Shown in pieces: positions 1 through 8,623 of a DNA stretch of 52,673 nt. Source of the stretch: Lachnospiraceae bacterium (GTDB lineage: Bacteria > Bacillota > Clostridia > Lachnospirales > Lachnospiraceae); the NCBI GenBank assembly GCA_017428105.1, contig JAFRRM010000020.1:1-52673 (forward strand), written 5' to 3'. The notes under the pieces are model-generated. The model was given only the letters and a program-made list of their open reading frames with translations. It had not been told where the DNA came from and made no database searches. Each line of letters opens with the position of its first letter. Position 1 is the first letter of the stretch. Made by a program: the position numbers and the translations under genes.

Positions 1-16
1 AGGGGCTGTGAAAAAA
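1..16 (+). repeat. Left terminal inverted repeat of the IS1182 element
   Basis: AGGGGCTGTGAAAAAA, paired with 1775-1790 in inverted orientation with one mismatch at the fifth base. Confidence 0.85.
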
Positions 17-23
17 CGCCCTA

Positions 24-70
24 ACGAAAAAGAGGTCATCTGGTTTTAGCCAGGTGACCCTTTTTGTGTT
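24..70 (+). terminator. Hairpin guarding the transposase from read-through
   Basis: GGTCATCTGG (34-43) pairs with CCAGGTGACC (50-59) across a 6-base loop. Flanking A-runs and a T5 tract at 61-65 extend it into an intrinsic-terminator-like shape, 15 bases before the transposase start. Insertion sequences often carry such structures to block transcription from flanking DNA. The role here is inferred. Confidence 0.65.
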
Positions 71-84
71 AGAATGGACTTGCT

Positions 85-1659
85 ATGAACAATTCAACAC
101 GCCCCTATTCTAACCCCAAACAAGGATTTTTGCCAGTCTTTCTTTCGGATTGTTTAGACCTGTTGGATCCGGTTTTTACATTTGACCGATTCATGGAGGG
201 AATCGATATACAAAAGTATCTGAAGAAGGTTCCAAGGCACAAAACGGGACGGCTCAGATATAATCCGGTCAACATGCTGAAAACCGTACTCTTTGGTTTT
301 ATGACCAGCGGGTATTGCTCCTTAAGAGAACTGGAAGACAACTGTAAGGTAAATCTGCGGTTCATGTATCTTATGGATCGGGAGAAACCAAGCTATCGCA
401 CCTTTGGATATTTCATCAATGAAATCTTAGGCGAATCGGTCGAGGAGATCTTTGCCGATATCAACCGTGCGATCTTCGAGGAAGAACACGTCGATCTTCA
501 GCACATCTATATCGATGGATCGAAGTTTGAAGCGAACGCCAACAAGTATAGCTGGGTATGGAAGAAAGCCACTGAGAAATCCCGATACCGGCTGTATAAA
601 AAGATCACAGAACTGATCAGGGTCATCAATGAGGAATTAGCCTGTAGCGGGACAAAGATATCCACCAATACGGAATACGTTCCGGAGTATCTGGATGAAG
701 TGGCCGAACAGTATGCAATGCTGTGGCAGCTGGATGAAAAGACGTTTGTCCACGGCAAAGGAAAACATAAGACTATCCAGCAGCGGCACTATGAATGGCT
801 CCGGCAGTATGCCGACAAACTGAGAGAGTACGTAGAGAAGATAAATATCTGCGGACCGGAACGAAACAGTTACTCTAAAACGGATCACAGTGCAACCTTT
901 ATGAGAGTAAAGACGGACTATATGGGGAATGATCAGTTGCTGCCTGCATACAATGTACAGATCGCCGTTGCCGATGAGTATATCGCTATGGCAGACGTCA
1001 ACCATTACCGGTCTGACATGGATTGTTTCATCCCTCTTATGGAACACTTCCACGACGTGTATGGATTCTATCCGAAATACCCGGTGGCGGATGCCGGCTA
1101 TGGATCGTATAACAACTATCTCTACTGCGAACAGACGGGAATGGAAAAGTACATGAAATTCACGATGTTCGAGAAAGAGTCTGAGGACAAAAATTATCGA
1201 GAGAATCCATTCCGTGCCGAGAACTTTCCGATAGACAAGGATGGAACGATGCGATGTCCGAACGGGAAAGCATTCATCTTCCGATACAGGCAACACGTAA
1301 AGGGCAATGCTTACGGCCGGCAGGAAGAGATCTATCAATGTGAGGACTGTTCCGGCTGTCCATATGCAGAGCAGTGTAAAAAAGCGGAAGGAAGCCGAAC
1401 CGTTCGAATTAACCGGGAACTCACTGCCATGCACAGAGAGGTCATCGAAAACCTGGAAAGCATTCATGGTGCACTTCTTCGAATGAACCGGTCGATCCAG
1501 GCAGAGGGGACCTTTGGTATCATCAAACACGACCGCTGGTATAAGAGAATCGTACGAAAAGGGATAAATTCAGTTCGATTGGAAGTGTTGCTGGTTTCTA
1601 TCGGTCACAACCTCTATAAATACCACAAGAAGAAAAACAAAACTGCTGCCGCCGCATAA
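85..1659 (+). CDS. IS1182-family DDE transposase
   Basis: A 524-residue transposase that would cut and join the ends of the surrounding element. The N-terminal part resembles the DUF772/InsH-type DNA-binding region. The likely catalytic triad is D144 (context YIDGSKFEAN), D336 (VADAGYGSYN) and E474 (AEGTFGIIKHD), the standard DDE_Tnp_1 spacing with an insertion. A Cys-rich segment (CPNGK, then CEDCSGCPYAEQC, about residues 390-435) sits between the last two acidic residues, as is typical of IS1182 proteins. Length is normal for the family and no frameshift is visible, so the copy looks intact. It is the only gene in the element. Confidence 0.93.
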   Translation: MNNSTRPYSNPKQGFLPVFLSDCLDLLDPVFTFDRFMEGIDIQKYLKKVPRHKTGRLRYNPVNMLKTVLFGFMTSGYCSLRELEDNCKVNLRFMYLMDREKPSYRTFGYFINEILGESVEEIFADINRAIFEEEHVDLQHIYIDGSKFEANANKYSWVWKKATEKSRYRLYKKITELIRVINEELACSGTKISTNTEYVPEYLDEVAEQYAMLWQLDEKTFVHGKGKHKTIQQRHYEWLRQYADKLREYVEKINICGPERNSYSKTDHSATFMRVKTDYMGNDQLLPAYNVQIAVADEYIAMADVNHYRSDMDCFIPLMEHFHDVYGFYPKYPVADAGYGSYNNYLYCEQTGMEKYMKFTMFEKESEDKNYRENPFRAENFPIDKDGTMRCPNGKAFIFRYRQHVKGNAYGRQEEIYQCEDCSGCPYAEQCKKAEGSRTVRINRELTAMHREVIENLESIHGALLRMNRSIQAEGTFGIIKHDRWYKRIVRKGINSVRLEVLLVSIGHNLYKYHKKKNKTAAAA

Positions 1660-1774
1660 ATCGTTTACCACGAGAATCTATGGGGTAAGGGGGATTATGC
1701 GTTCTTTTTCAGATTTCGACCTTGATGGTATTAATACAGGCATAGAAAAAGGACCTGCGAAAAATGATCGCTCA

Positions 1775-1790
1775 TTTTTTCACAGGCCCT
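1775..1790 (-). repeat. Right terminal inverted repeat of the IS1182 element
   Basis: Plus strand TTTTTTCACAGGCCCT. It is part of a larger hairpin (1755-1788) in which CCTG..GAAAAATGA pairs with TCATTTTTTC..CAGG, so the element end can itself fold into a terminator-like stem. Confidence 0.85.
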
Positions 1791-1803
1791 ATTATTAGAC
1801 TCC

Positions 1804-1825
1804 AAGGGCGACAAATGGCGCCCTT
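1804..1825 (-). terminator. Stem-loop after the ABC exporter operon
   Basis: AAGGGCG (1804-1810) pairs with CGCCCTT (1819-1825). It lies about 45 bases after the permease stop on the minus strand, where an operon terminator is expected, but no T-run follows. The IS begins 14 bases further on, so insertion may have removed the tail of the original terminator. Confidence 0.4.
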
Positions 1826-1870
1826 TCAAATTCATTTACGCGTTGCCCGCATACCGGCGGACGACCTCTG

Positions 1871-4015
1871 TCATCTCCGCCCTGACCCTGCCAACGCGAT
1901 CACCCCTGCCAGCGCGGCCGCCGCAAACGGCAGCGGCCGGAAGAACAGTTCGACTGCCGCTAACGGCTTCAGGAAGGATATCGGAGAAACGGCTTCCACG
2001 CCCAGGGTCACCAGAATGGCCGGAAGGATCAGGACCAGCATATTCAGCAGCAGGGCGTTCCGGTTGTTTGCGGCCAGGCTGGAAAGGAAGCGGATCACAA
2101 AGGCGGCGGCCAGGAGGACCAGCAGTTTCAGGGCGTAATAGAGCGCCAGGCCGGCGCCGAGGCTCATCTGCCGGTCCTGAAAGTCGGGAAGGACGCTCAT
2201 CGGAGCCTCCGTCACCCGCAGCGGTCCGTAAACGTGTGCGGTATGCCAAAGCTCCGCCCCGTAGATCACCAGCCACACCAGGACCGCGCCCAGCACGCAC
2301 AGGACCGTCTTGCTGCGCCACAGTTTCCGGCGGCCGCCCGGCGCCGTCCGCAGCAGCACTTCCATGTCCGCCTGCCGCTCCTGGGAATCCAGCGGATAGA
2401 GTAAGAGCACCAAAAACAGCAGGGCGATCAGCGCAGTCGAGCGGTGATAATTTCCCAGATTATTGCTCCAGATCGCTTCATACGGCTTCGTCGGCACGAT
2501 CCACTCTTGCCCGGAAGCTTTCAGCTTCGCGATCAGATTCCCCAGTGCGGCGGCATTTTCCGGCGCCGTCAGCCCGGCCAGATCCTCCTCCATAGCCCGC
2601 ATCACATCATCCGTTTTCGGGCCCGCGTACTTGCGGGCATAGAAATCCGTCAGCGCTTCCTGCATGGGATTGGAGGAAAGACGGACAGGCGCGTCCGCCC
2701 GGTAAGCCCATATCACCATCGCAGCCAGCACCAGGATCCCCAGCCGCTTGATCAGCAGCTTGCGGCCTTCCCAGAGCAGCAGCGGGCGGCCCCGTCTGAT
2801 CTTTTCCCGCGATCGGGCCAGACCGTTTGCCCAGCTTAGGATCCGGTTCGTCCGTGCCACAGGATATTTTTTCTGTGCCACGAGCAGGTTTCCTCCCAAA
2901 AAGACGGCGCACAGCGGCAGCAGGGTCCAAAGCACCAACCGGGACCCGGTGATCAGCCCGCCCATCACGGGAAGATTCAGATATGTCACAAAAACGTTGA
3001 TATAACTGATAAAACTGAAGATGTTGACGTACCTTAACAGCACCAGTGCGGAAGACGGCACCAGGAAAGTGAGCCCATATTCGAGCCCCAGGATCAGCGC
3101 CGCAGCCACCACCGCGAGGCTCAGTTGTGAGAACGAAGAAAGAATCAGCCACAGCAGCAGGGCGATCATAAAACTGCCCATCGCCTTGACCGCAAGATAA
3201 AACAGCCAGAACTGCCCAACTGTCATCGCATACGGAACGTTATAGAAATACTCGATGGCCTGCAGTTTCCGGCCCCATTCTCCCAGTCCGTCATACAGGA
3301 TCCCCGAAACCAGGATGCGTCCGCCCAACAGCACCGCGGTCCCGATCCAGGACGCAGCCAGTAGGATCCCCGCCCGCTTCACTGCCAGCCTCACCCGGCC
3401 GCCCTTCGCCGCGTGCACCATGTCCCACAGGCCGCGCTTTCTTTCCGCCAGAAACAGCGCGCAGACAAAACCCAGCAGGATCAGGATGCTGAAATCGACC
3501 AGCTGGTCGTCAAATACTGCGGTCACCGCCAGGTCGTGGCCGATATCCAGCCCCTCCCCGCTCATGGCCGCGAACTCCCGCGCGGTCTTCTGCGTGTTCT
3601 CATACGCCACCGTCCCCGGCTTGGCGAAAATGCTCACCGACCGCTGCTGTTTTGCTTCCCGCTGGATCTTCTCCAGATACCGGGGATAATAATCCCGGTA
3701 TTTGACCTGCTTTTCCATCTGATCATAGATCAGTTTTTCTTCCCAGCGCCCCGGTTCCTGCATCCAGCCCGGATTCTCAAAATACTGCATTTCGGAAAAC
3801 GCCCGGTATTCCTCAATGACGGCCTCGGCCTCCTCCGAACTCATCGGCGCGAAGCGCTGCACCGCCTCGTCATACCGCCGGCTGTATTCGCTCAGGCTCC
3901 CCGTTTTCACGGAGCGCGCATATAAAAAGAAAGCCAGGGTAACCACCAGCAAAAGCCCCAGCACCGCCAAGAATTTCAAAGAAAAAACCGTGCGCCGCGC
4001 TTCCACCTCAGTCAT
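1871..4015 (-). CDS. ABC-2-type exporter permease, large two-half membrane protein
   Basis: A 714-residue membrane protein that would form the channel of an ABC exporter with the ATPase encoded just upstream. A first transmembrane segment (about residues 14-32) is followed by a long soluble loop (about 35-170), then clusters of hydrophobic helices around 175-385, a second soluble stretch (about 440-520) and a final set of helices to the C-terminus. This is the layout of ABC-2 permeases with two fused halves. The start overlaps the ATPase 3' end by 8 bases, so translation is probably coupled. The substrate cannot be read from sequence; peptides, antibiotics or lipids are all possible. The last residues (SGRR) end abruptly, and a second frame continues for 12 codons from an ATG overlapping the stop. 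Confidence 0.85.
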   Translation of the reverse strand: MTEVEARRTVFSLKFLAVLGLLLVVTLAFFLYARSVKTGSLSEYSRRYDEAVQRFAPMSSEEAEAVIEEYRAFSEMQYFENPGWMQEPGRWEEKLIYDQMEKQVKYRDYYPRYLEKIQREAKQQRSVSIFAKPGTVAYENTQKTAREFAAMSGEGLDIGHDLAVTAVFDDQLVDFSILILLGFVCALFLAERKRGLWDMVHAAKGGRVRLAVKRAGILLAASWIGTAVLLGGRILVSGILYDGLGEWGRKLQAIEYFYNVPYAMTVGQFWLFYLAVKAMGSFMIALLLWLILSSFSQLSLAVVAAALILGLEYGLTFLVPSSALVLLRYVNIFSFISYINVFVTYLNLPVMGGLITGSRLVLWTLLPLCAVFLGGNLLVAQKKYPVARTNRILSWANGLARSREKIRRGRPLLLWEGRKLLIKRLGILVLAAMVIWAYRADAPVRLSSNPMQEALTDFYARKYAGPKTDDVMRAMEEDLAGLTAPENAAALGNLIAKLKASGQEWIVPTKPYEAIWSNNLGNYHRSTALIALLFLVLLLYPLDSQERQADMEVLLRTAPGGRRKLWRSKTVLCVLGAVLVWLVIYGAELWHTAHVYGPLRVTEAPMSVLPDFQDRQMSLGAGLALYYALKLLVLLAAAFVIRFLSSLAANNRNALLLNMLVLILPAILVTLGVEAVSPISFLKPLAAVELFFRPLPFAAAALAGVIALAGSGRR

Positions 4016-4730
4016 CTCCCAGCAGTTTCAGATACACCTCTTCCAGATCCGCCGCCACATTCCGCCGCAGCAGTTCCTCCGGTGCCCCGTGCGTCAGGAT
4101 GCAGCCGGCCTTCATCAGCAGGACGTCCTTGGCAATGGATTCGATGTCGCTCACAATATGCGTCGTCAGAAAAACGATCCGGTCCTCCGCCAGGTCCGCG
4201 ATATGGCTCCGGATCCGCAGCCGTTCCCGGGGATCCAGCCCCGCGCTGGGCTCGTCCAGGATCAGGATCTTCGGATCCCCCAGCAGCGCCTGGCAAAGCA
4301 GTACCCGTTGCTTCATGCCACCGGAAAACCCACCCAGCCGCCTGTGCGCCGCATCCGACAATCCCGTCACGGTCAGCAGTTCCCTAATCTGGGTATCTGC
4401 CTCCTTCCGGGGCAGACCCTTCAGTTCCGCCATATACAGCAGAAACTCCCGCGCGGAAAAATCCGGATACATCCCCTGCTGCTGCGGCATATAGCCCAGC
4501 AGGGCCCGGTACGCGGCCCCCAGGCTCAGGATCTCCTTCCCGTCCCACAGGATCTCCCCCTCATCCCGCTTCACGTTGTCCGTGATCAGGTTCATCAGGG
4601 TCGTCTTTCCCGCGCCGTTGGTGCCCAGGATCCCGTAAATGCCGGGCGTAAAGGAATAGGAAAAGCCGTCCAGCGCCAGCTTTTCCCCGTAGCGTTTGGT
4701 AAGGTTTTTGATAACAAGTTCAATAGACAT
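4008..4730 (-). CDS. ABC transporter ATP-binding protein
   Basis: A 240-residue nucleotide-binding subunit that powers the adjacent permease. Walker A is GTNGAGKT (36-43), the Q-loop glutamine lies near 83, the signature is FSGGM (135-139) and Walker B is ILILDEPSAGLDP ending around residue 166, with catalytic E160. The switch histidine is in the later TTHIVSDIE segment. This is the standard ABC-2 exporter ATPase (BcrA/CcmA-like). It is the first gene of a two-gene minus-strand operon. Upstream lies a stretch with a decayed gene rather than another transporter component. Confidence 0.95.
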   Translation of the reverse strand: MSIELVIKNLTKRYGEKLALDGFSYSFTPGIYGILGTNGAGKTTLMNLITDNVKRDEGEILWDGKEILSLGAAYRALLGYMPQQQGMYPDFSAREFLLYMAELKGLPRKEADTQIRELLTVTGLSDAAHRRLGGFSGGMKQRVLLCQALLGDPKILILDEPSAGLDPRERLRIRSHIADLAEDRIVFLTTHIVSDIESIAKDVLLMKAGCILTHGAPEELLRRNVAADLEEVYLKLLGDD

Positions 4731-4787
4731 TTTCCAAATTCGTGATCTGAAGCCAGCCTTTTCAACCTCTTTTTGTCACAGTCCGAT

Positions 4788-5184
4788 TCAAGGCTTTGTC
4801 AAAAAAGCTCCTCCATGTTCTGCCGGGAAGACCGCGTTTTTAGCCGCCATAGTAAAAACCAGCGAATCCGGCTCGCCGGAAAGCATCAGTAAATACTTTT
4901 CGTTGATCTGCAGAGCGTTTTTAAATGCCACCACATATATCTCCGGTACCGGACACTCTCCCTTGATTTCGCGTATCACTTCACAAAAATAAGACGTTCT
5001 GTCAGAAATATTATTTGTCATTCGAATTCAGTTTCAAAGCATAGGCATTGGGTACTGATGACCAAAATGCAACTTCATTGCTGTTAGAATACCATTAATT
5101 GATATCCAATTCATTGTAAGCACATACAGTTTTCAAAGATAAAATGAGAGCCATTATGAGAACTGCAATTGTCCTTTTTTTCAC
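4788..5184 (-). pseudogene. Decayed gene for a small secreted protein
   Basis: Pieces of one protein can be read on the minus strand. A GTG at 5184, preceded by AAAGGA, starts a signal peptide (MKKRTIAVLIMALILSLKTV...) that runs 29 residues to TAA (5097-5095). The same frame continues after the stop as WYSNSNEVAFWSSVPNAYAL to another TAA near 5014. A third piece, in the next frame from ATG 5021, gives 77 residues (MTNNISDRTSYFCEVIREIK...) ending at 4788. One in-frame stop plus one frameshift suggests a former secreted protein of about 130 residues. The family is not recognised. It follows the duplicated A/B cassette and may be a third gene type of that locus. Alternatively the 77-residue ORF is an unrelated small gene. 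Confidence 0.5.
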
Positions 5185-5306
5185 GATTTTTCATTCCTTT
5201 CAAATAAAATGTTATAATCTGCCAATATTTTCCTGCCGTAGCATAAAGCCAGTTCCAGAAGAAACCATCCAAGAGCAAGCCCTAAAACGTATCCACCGTA
5301 TCTCAA
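5181..5306 (-). CDS. Possible small membrane peptide or gene remnant
   Basis: An open frame of 41 codons from a TTG at 5306 encodes one strongly hydrophobic helix (GGYVLGLALGWFLLELALCY) followed by a polar tail ending NEKS. Its TGA overlaps the GTG of the following signal-peptide pseudogene. No good ribosome binding site precedes the TTG, and the frame stays open upstream to the stop of the lipoprotein gene, so this is more likely a remnant than an active gene. Confidence 0.25.
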   Translation of the reverse strand: MRYGGYVLGLALGWFLLELALCYGRKILADYNILFERNEKS

Positions 5307-5336
5307 AGTGATGACAGGGGACGCATCTCTGTCCTC

Positions 5337-6665
5337 CTATTCCCGCACATCCATCTCCGGATAACGATATTCATGCAGAGTGATCTCCCCGCGGCCTAAA
5401 TCGCTTTTCTCGATATAATAATCCGGCCGGGAAGATGCACTGTTCTTCACGATCAATAGACGGTCTTCCGTCTCTCCGAAAAAGTAATTTCCGTAGCGCG
5501 TTTGTTCTTTGTTAAAACTTAGTTTGCATTCTCCTAAAAACCCGTAATCCCAATCATAAAACCGTATAACTATTTCCGGAATCACACCGTCTTCCAGCAT
5601 TCCGTATTCATAAGTGTCACAGAGAGCAAAACAATCCGGAAAAGTATAGAGTGACAGATTTGTTTTGATTCCTGTATCAAACAGGGCGGTTCCTGTATAC
5701 GTTTGATAATTCCATTGTTTTAGGATCCCCTCCTCAACAACAAAAGCGGTCTCCGTCCCAAAGTATCCGGCCATAACGGGCCGATCGCCGATGTAATCGA
5801 TGCTGTTTTCAACCGGGTCCCAGGTATACAGGCTTAAATATGTTTTGCCGTCATCGGTATTCGGATTTTTCTTCTGACTGTTGTCCTGAATAATGATCTT
5901 GTCTCCATCGTTTCCGAGAATCGATCCATTTGAGTTTTCTTCCACCGAAGGTAACTGTTCTGATCCGGCTGTCTCCGTAAAAATGTCCGGATGATCCAGA
6001 CTGGTATACCGACGGGAATACACGACTGTTCCGTCATCTTCTACTTTTTTAAACCGTCCTTCGACAATTCCGTTAGTAAATGATACCGCTCCATATCCCG
6101 TGACGTTTTCTTCTTTTTCCCAGCAATATGTAACGCCTTTCTTATTTCTTCCGTCTCGATCCATCTGCCAGAGTTCCGCCGGAGTTTTTTCATAATACTG
6201 CTTTCCGTTCTCTGACGTTTTAATCTGCAGCCGCCCGGGCTTAATATAATATAAATTTCCCTTGTAATACCCCAAATACGGTCGGGAGCTGTCCAGATAG
6301 GCATCACATGTTTCATCCGAGTGGGGGCAGTCGACACGGCTGCACAGTTTTACGAATTCATCAGACTGGCTGTCGCAGTACAGGGCAAATGTCCCGTTTT
6401 TTTCATAGGCAACACAATATATTCCTGTTTCCGAAAGCGTAAAGCAATGGCTTAACCCATTTCTATATACTGAGATACGTTTGTCAGAGATTACTGGCGA
6501 AACAGGCAGGGCTATGATCGGCGATTCCGTGCCCGGCTCCGTTTTTCTCTGTGTTGTTGCACTTTCTATCTCGGAAGAGGAGGATGGGATCGTCCGGGAT
6601 GTGCAGGAAACAAGAAGCGGTACTAATATCAGAATGAAACAGACCAGCCTTTTTCTTCCTTTCAT
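5337..6665 (-). CDS. Surface lipoprotein B2, propeller-like, with Cys cluster
   Basis: A 442-residue predicted lipoprotein: signal peptide with lipobox LLVSC (lipid-attached C21), a Ser/Thr-rich linker to about residue 60, then a long soluble domain. It contains CSRVDCPHSDETCDAY (about 107-122) followed by YYKGNLYYI, a pattern I associate with uncharacterised propeller-like surface proteins of gut Clostridia. It is a clear paralogue of B1 at 7170-8543: both have the CPH/CLH-D-ETCDA motif, similar spacing of YGNYxFGETEDRxLxVK, and near-identical C-termini (KSDLGRGEITLHEY against KSDFGRGEITLHEY). The start follows GGGAGG. It lies 25 bases downstream of A2. Function is unknown; a sensory or ligand-binding surface role is possible. 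Confidence 0.8.
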   Translation of the reverse strand: MKGRKRLVCFILILVPLLVSCTSRTIPSSSSEIESATTQRKTEPGTESPIIALPVSPVISDKRISVYRNGLSHCFTLSETGIYCVAYEKNGTFALYCDSQSDEFVKLCSRVDCPHSDETCDAYLDSSRPYLGYYKGNLYYIKPGRLQIKTSENGKQYYEKTPAELWQMDRDGRNKKGVTYCWEKEENVTGYGAVSFTNGIVEGRFKKVEDDGTVVYSRRYTSLDHPDIFTETAGSEQLPSVEENSNGSILGNDGDKIIIQDNSQKKNPNTDDGKTYLSLYTWDPVENSIDYIGDRPVMAGYFGTETAFVVEEGILKQWNYQTYTGTALFDTGIKTNLSLYTFPDCFALCDTYEYGMLEDGVIPEIVIRFYDWDYGFLGECKLSFNKEQTRYGNYFFGETEDRLLIVKNSASSRPDYYIEKSDLGRGEITLHEYRYPEMDVRE

Positions 6666-6690
6666 CTTTTGATCCTCCCGTTCTCTATGA

Positions 6691-7110
6691 TCAGCACGTA
6701 TACAATACTGCCATCTGAGCAGGGCCGATTTTATATGTGGCTTCTATATCCTCCACATATGCCCCGGCAGCTATCTCACTGCTAGTGAAAGTATAGTTGT
6801 AAGAGTTGGTTCCGTAATCTATCTGGTCGTCTGTATCATTTTCCATACTGCCCGAAAACGGGTCGTAATACCATACGTCTACTGCGATATAAAGAGCGTA
6901 GTTTTCAGAACCATACACTAATTGTGCCAGCGCTGACGTACGAGGCCCGCCCAAATAGCATTCATAATATTTTTCCGAGGTCTGAGGCCCCGACGGATAG
7001 TATCCGGTAGCAAGTTTTGTGATAAGATTTGGCGACAGCGCGCTTGCTGGCATTGATGCCACTAATAATACTGCCGCAAATAATCCGACCATTGCTTTTC
7101 TTATTTTCAT
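6691..7110 (-). CDS. Small secreted protein A2, CYLGG family
   Basis: A 139-residue secreted protein. The start at 7110 is chosen because GAGGAGG lies 8 bases upstream and the signal peptide begins there (MKIRKAMVGLFAAVLLVASM...). The mature part resembles A1 (8624-9031): GYYPS and YYECYLGG near the N-terminus and EATYKIG near the C-terminus. Cleavage is likely after the SALS region around residue 26. The rest is Tyr/Thr-rich with alternating hydrophobic residues, suggesting a small beta-sandwich. It belongs to the second A+B cassette, between B1 and B2. Unlike A1, no terminator separates it from its lipoprotein partner. Function unknown. Confidence 0.75.
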   Translation of the reverse strand: MKIRKAMVGLFAAVLLVASMPASALSPNLITKLATGYYPSGPQTSEKYYECYLGGPRTSALAQLVYGSENYALYIAVDVWYYDPFSGSMENDTDDQIDYGTNSYNYTFTSSEIAAGAYVEDIEATYKIGPAQMAVLYTC

Positions 7111-7169
7111 CTTCAATTCCTCCTCATTCTTCATTCGGTTTTGATGACATGGGACGTACCTCTGGCATC

Positions 7170-8543
7170 CTAATCCAGCAAATCCATCTCCGGATAATGG
7201 TACTCGTGCAGCGTGATCTCCCCTCTGCCGAAATCGGACTTTTCAATGTAATAATCCGGAAGCATGCTGTTCAGCGCGTCCTTGACCAGCAATATCCGGT
7301 CTTCAGTCTCTCCGAATATATAGTTTCCGTATAACTTGAAACTGCCGCTCCGCTCGCCCAGCTGCAGCACGCATTCCCCGAGATGTTCAAAATCCCAATT
7401 GTAAAAATGGATCGACGCGGAAGAAACGTCCGCTTCCCCCGCCATGACAAAGCCGTAGTTTTCATACACCGCAAAGCAGTCCGGAAAAGCGACCAGCGCC
7501 AGCGGCGCTGAAAGGCCGGTGTCAAACAGCGGATGCCCTTCCTGTTTTTCGTAATCCCACTGCATGACGGTGCTGTCTTCCATATAATAGCCGGTCTCCG
7601 CCGTAAAGGTTCCGGACGCGTTCGGTTTATTGAGCGTCCCGGCGATACTGTTTTCTTTATAATCCCAGATGTAAAGCTTATCCCCTTTTTCATCCGGGAA
7701 GCCGGTCAGGAGAATTCGGTCCGAAGATCCCGCATAGATCGAACCGTAAGCTTCCCGTAATTCGGTAAGGATCTCCGGGTTTACGACCGTAGGGATAAAG
7801 TAACCGGGATCGTCCAGGGGCGTGTACATCCGGACGCATTCAACCGTCCCATCCGTTCCGACAGAAGAAAAATACCCCTCAACGATTCCGTTGGAATAGC
7901 TTACGTTGCCGTATCCGGTATAATTCATCCCCTCTTCGTAGCAGTAGGTCAGTTCCTCCTTATTCCGGCCGTCCGCATCCATTCGCATCAAAGTATGAGG
8001 GGTTTGTTTTGACTGCTCTCCGGCACCGGACGAAATGTTTTCTTCACTGTTTTTAATGTAATAAATCTTTCCGTTATAATACCCCATCGATGGTATCATG
8101 TTGTCATACAGGCAGGCGTCACATGTTTCGTCATCATGCAGGCAGTCCGGCCGGCCACACAGTTTTATGAACTCATCAGAGTCTTTATCACAGTAAAGAA
8201 TAAATGTGCCCTTCTTCTCTTGCACCAGACAATAAATACCGGTTTCGGACAGATTAAAATTTGAATTGATTCCGGCCCGGCAAACGGATATCCGCTGATC
8301 CGGAATGAGAGGATTCACAGGGAGAGACACGGCGGCAGGTTCCGTCGCCGGAGCTTCCGTCGTGTCTGCGGCGGTGTCTGCGGTAGTTTCCGAGGTCGAC
8401 GTGGAAGCGGTCGAAGAAGGCGCTGACGTAGCAGGATCAGGCGCGGCAGAAGTCGTCTGGTCTGTGCGGCCGGCGCAGGATGCGCAGAGCAAAAGGGTAA
8501 GTACGAGGATAAAGATTAAACTGTATAGTCTGCTGTTTTTCAT
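7170..8543 (-). CDS. Surface lipoprotein B1, paralogue of B2
   Basis: A 457-residue predicted lipoprotein. The start is set at 8543 because GGGAGG lies 5 bases upstream and the signal peptide starts there; an upstream in-frame ATG lacks a site. C23 is the probable lipidated cysteine (context LLCASC). A low-complexity Ser/Thr/Ala linker (to about residue 72) is followed by a domain with CGRPDCLHDDETCDACL and later YGNYIFGETEDR, collinear with B2. The matching 3' flanks (a TGATGACA-T/G-GGGACG motif after both stops) show that A+B was duplicated as a block. It is preceded by a strong terminator after A1, so its expression may depend on read-through. Confidence 0.82.
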   Translation of the reverse strand: MKNSRLYSLIFILVLTLLLCASCAGRTDQTTSAAPDPATSAPSSTASTSTSETTADTAADTTEAPATEPAAVSLPVNPLIPDQRISVCRAGINSNFNLSETGIYCLVQEKKGTFILYCDKDSDEFIKLCGRPDCLHDDETCDACLYDNMIPSMGYYNGKIYYIKNSEENISSGAGEQSKQTPHTLMRMDADGRNKEELTYCYEEGMNYTGYGNVSYSNGIVEGYFSSVGTDGTVECVRMYTPLDDPGYFIPTVVNPEILTELREAYGSIYAGSSDRILLTGFPDEKGDKLYIWDYKENSIAGTLNKPNASGTFTAETGYYMEDSTVMQWDYEKQEGHPLFDTGLSAPLALVAFPDCFAVYENYGFVMAGEADVSSASIHFYNWDFEHLGECVLQLGERSGSFKLYGNYIFGETEDRILLVKDALNSMLPDYYIEKSDFGRGEITLHEYHYPEMDLLD

Positions 8544-8577
8544 GAATACCTCCCAAAAAACGCATATGATATGAAAT

Positions 8578-8617
8578 AAAAAAGCATCAGAGGGATGGAA
8601 CACATCCTTCTGATGCT
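8578..8617 (-). terminator. Strong intrinsic terminator between A1 and B1
   Basis: On the minus strand AGCATCAGA-A-GGATG pairs with CATCC-C-TCTGATGCT around a 5-base loop, followed by TTTTTT. It sits directly after A1, so A1 can be made in excess over the downstream genes, with B1-A2-B2 reached by read-through or a promoter not seen here. Confidence 0.85.
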
Positions 8618-8623
8618 ATAGTA

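Larger units (their letters stand above)
1..1790 (+). mobile_element. IS1182-family insertion sequence
   Basis: A complete or nearly complete insertion sequence. Its left end, AGGGGCTGTGAAAAAA at the first window base, matches the reverse complement of the right end at 1775-1790 (AGGGCCTGTGAAAAAA) with one mismatch, giving 16-bp terminal inverted repeats. It holds one transposase gene of the IS1182 type and hairpins next to both ends. The element lies just downstream of the ABC exporter operon and outside its genes. Its left flank and any target duplication are out of view, so one or two outer bases could be missing. Confidence 0.88.

Noticed and set aside
1836..2321. Alternative C-terminus of the ABC permease in another frame (ending VVRRYAGNA)
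   Set aside because: The main frame carries the membrane helices throughout and needs no frameshift; the alternative may only add a few residues, so no frameshift was called.
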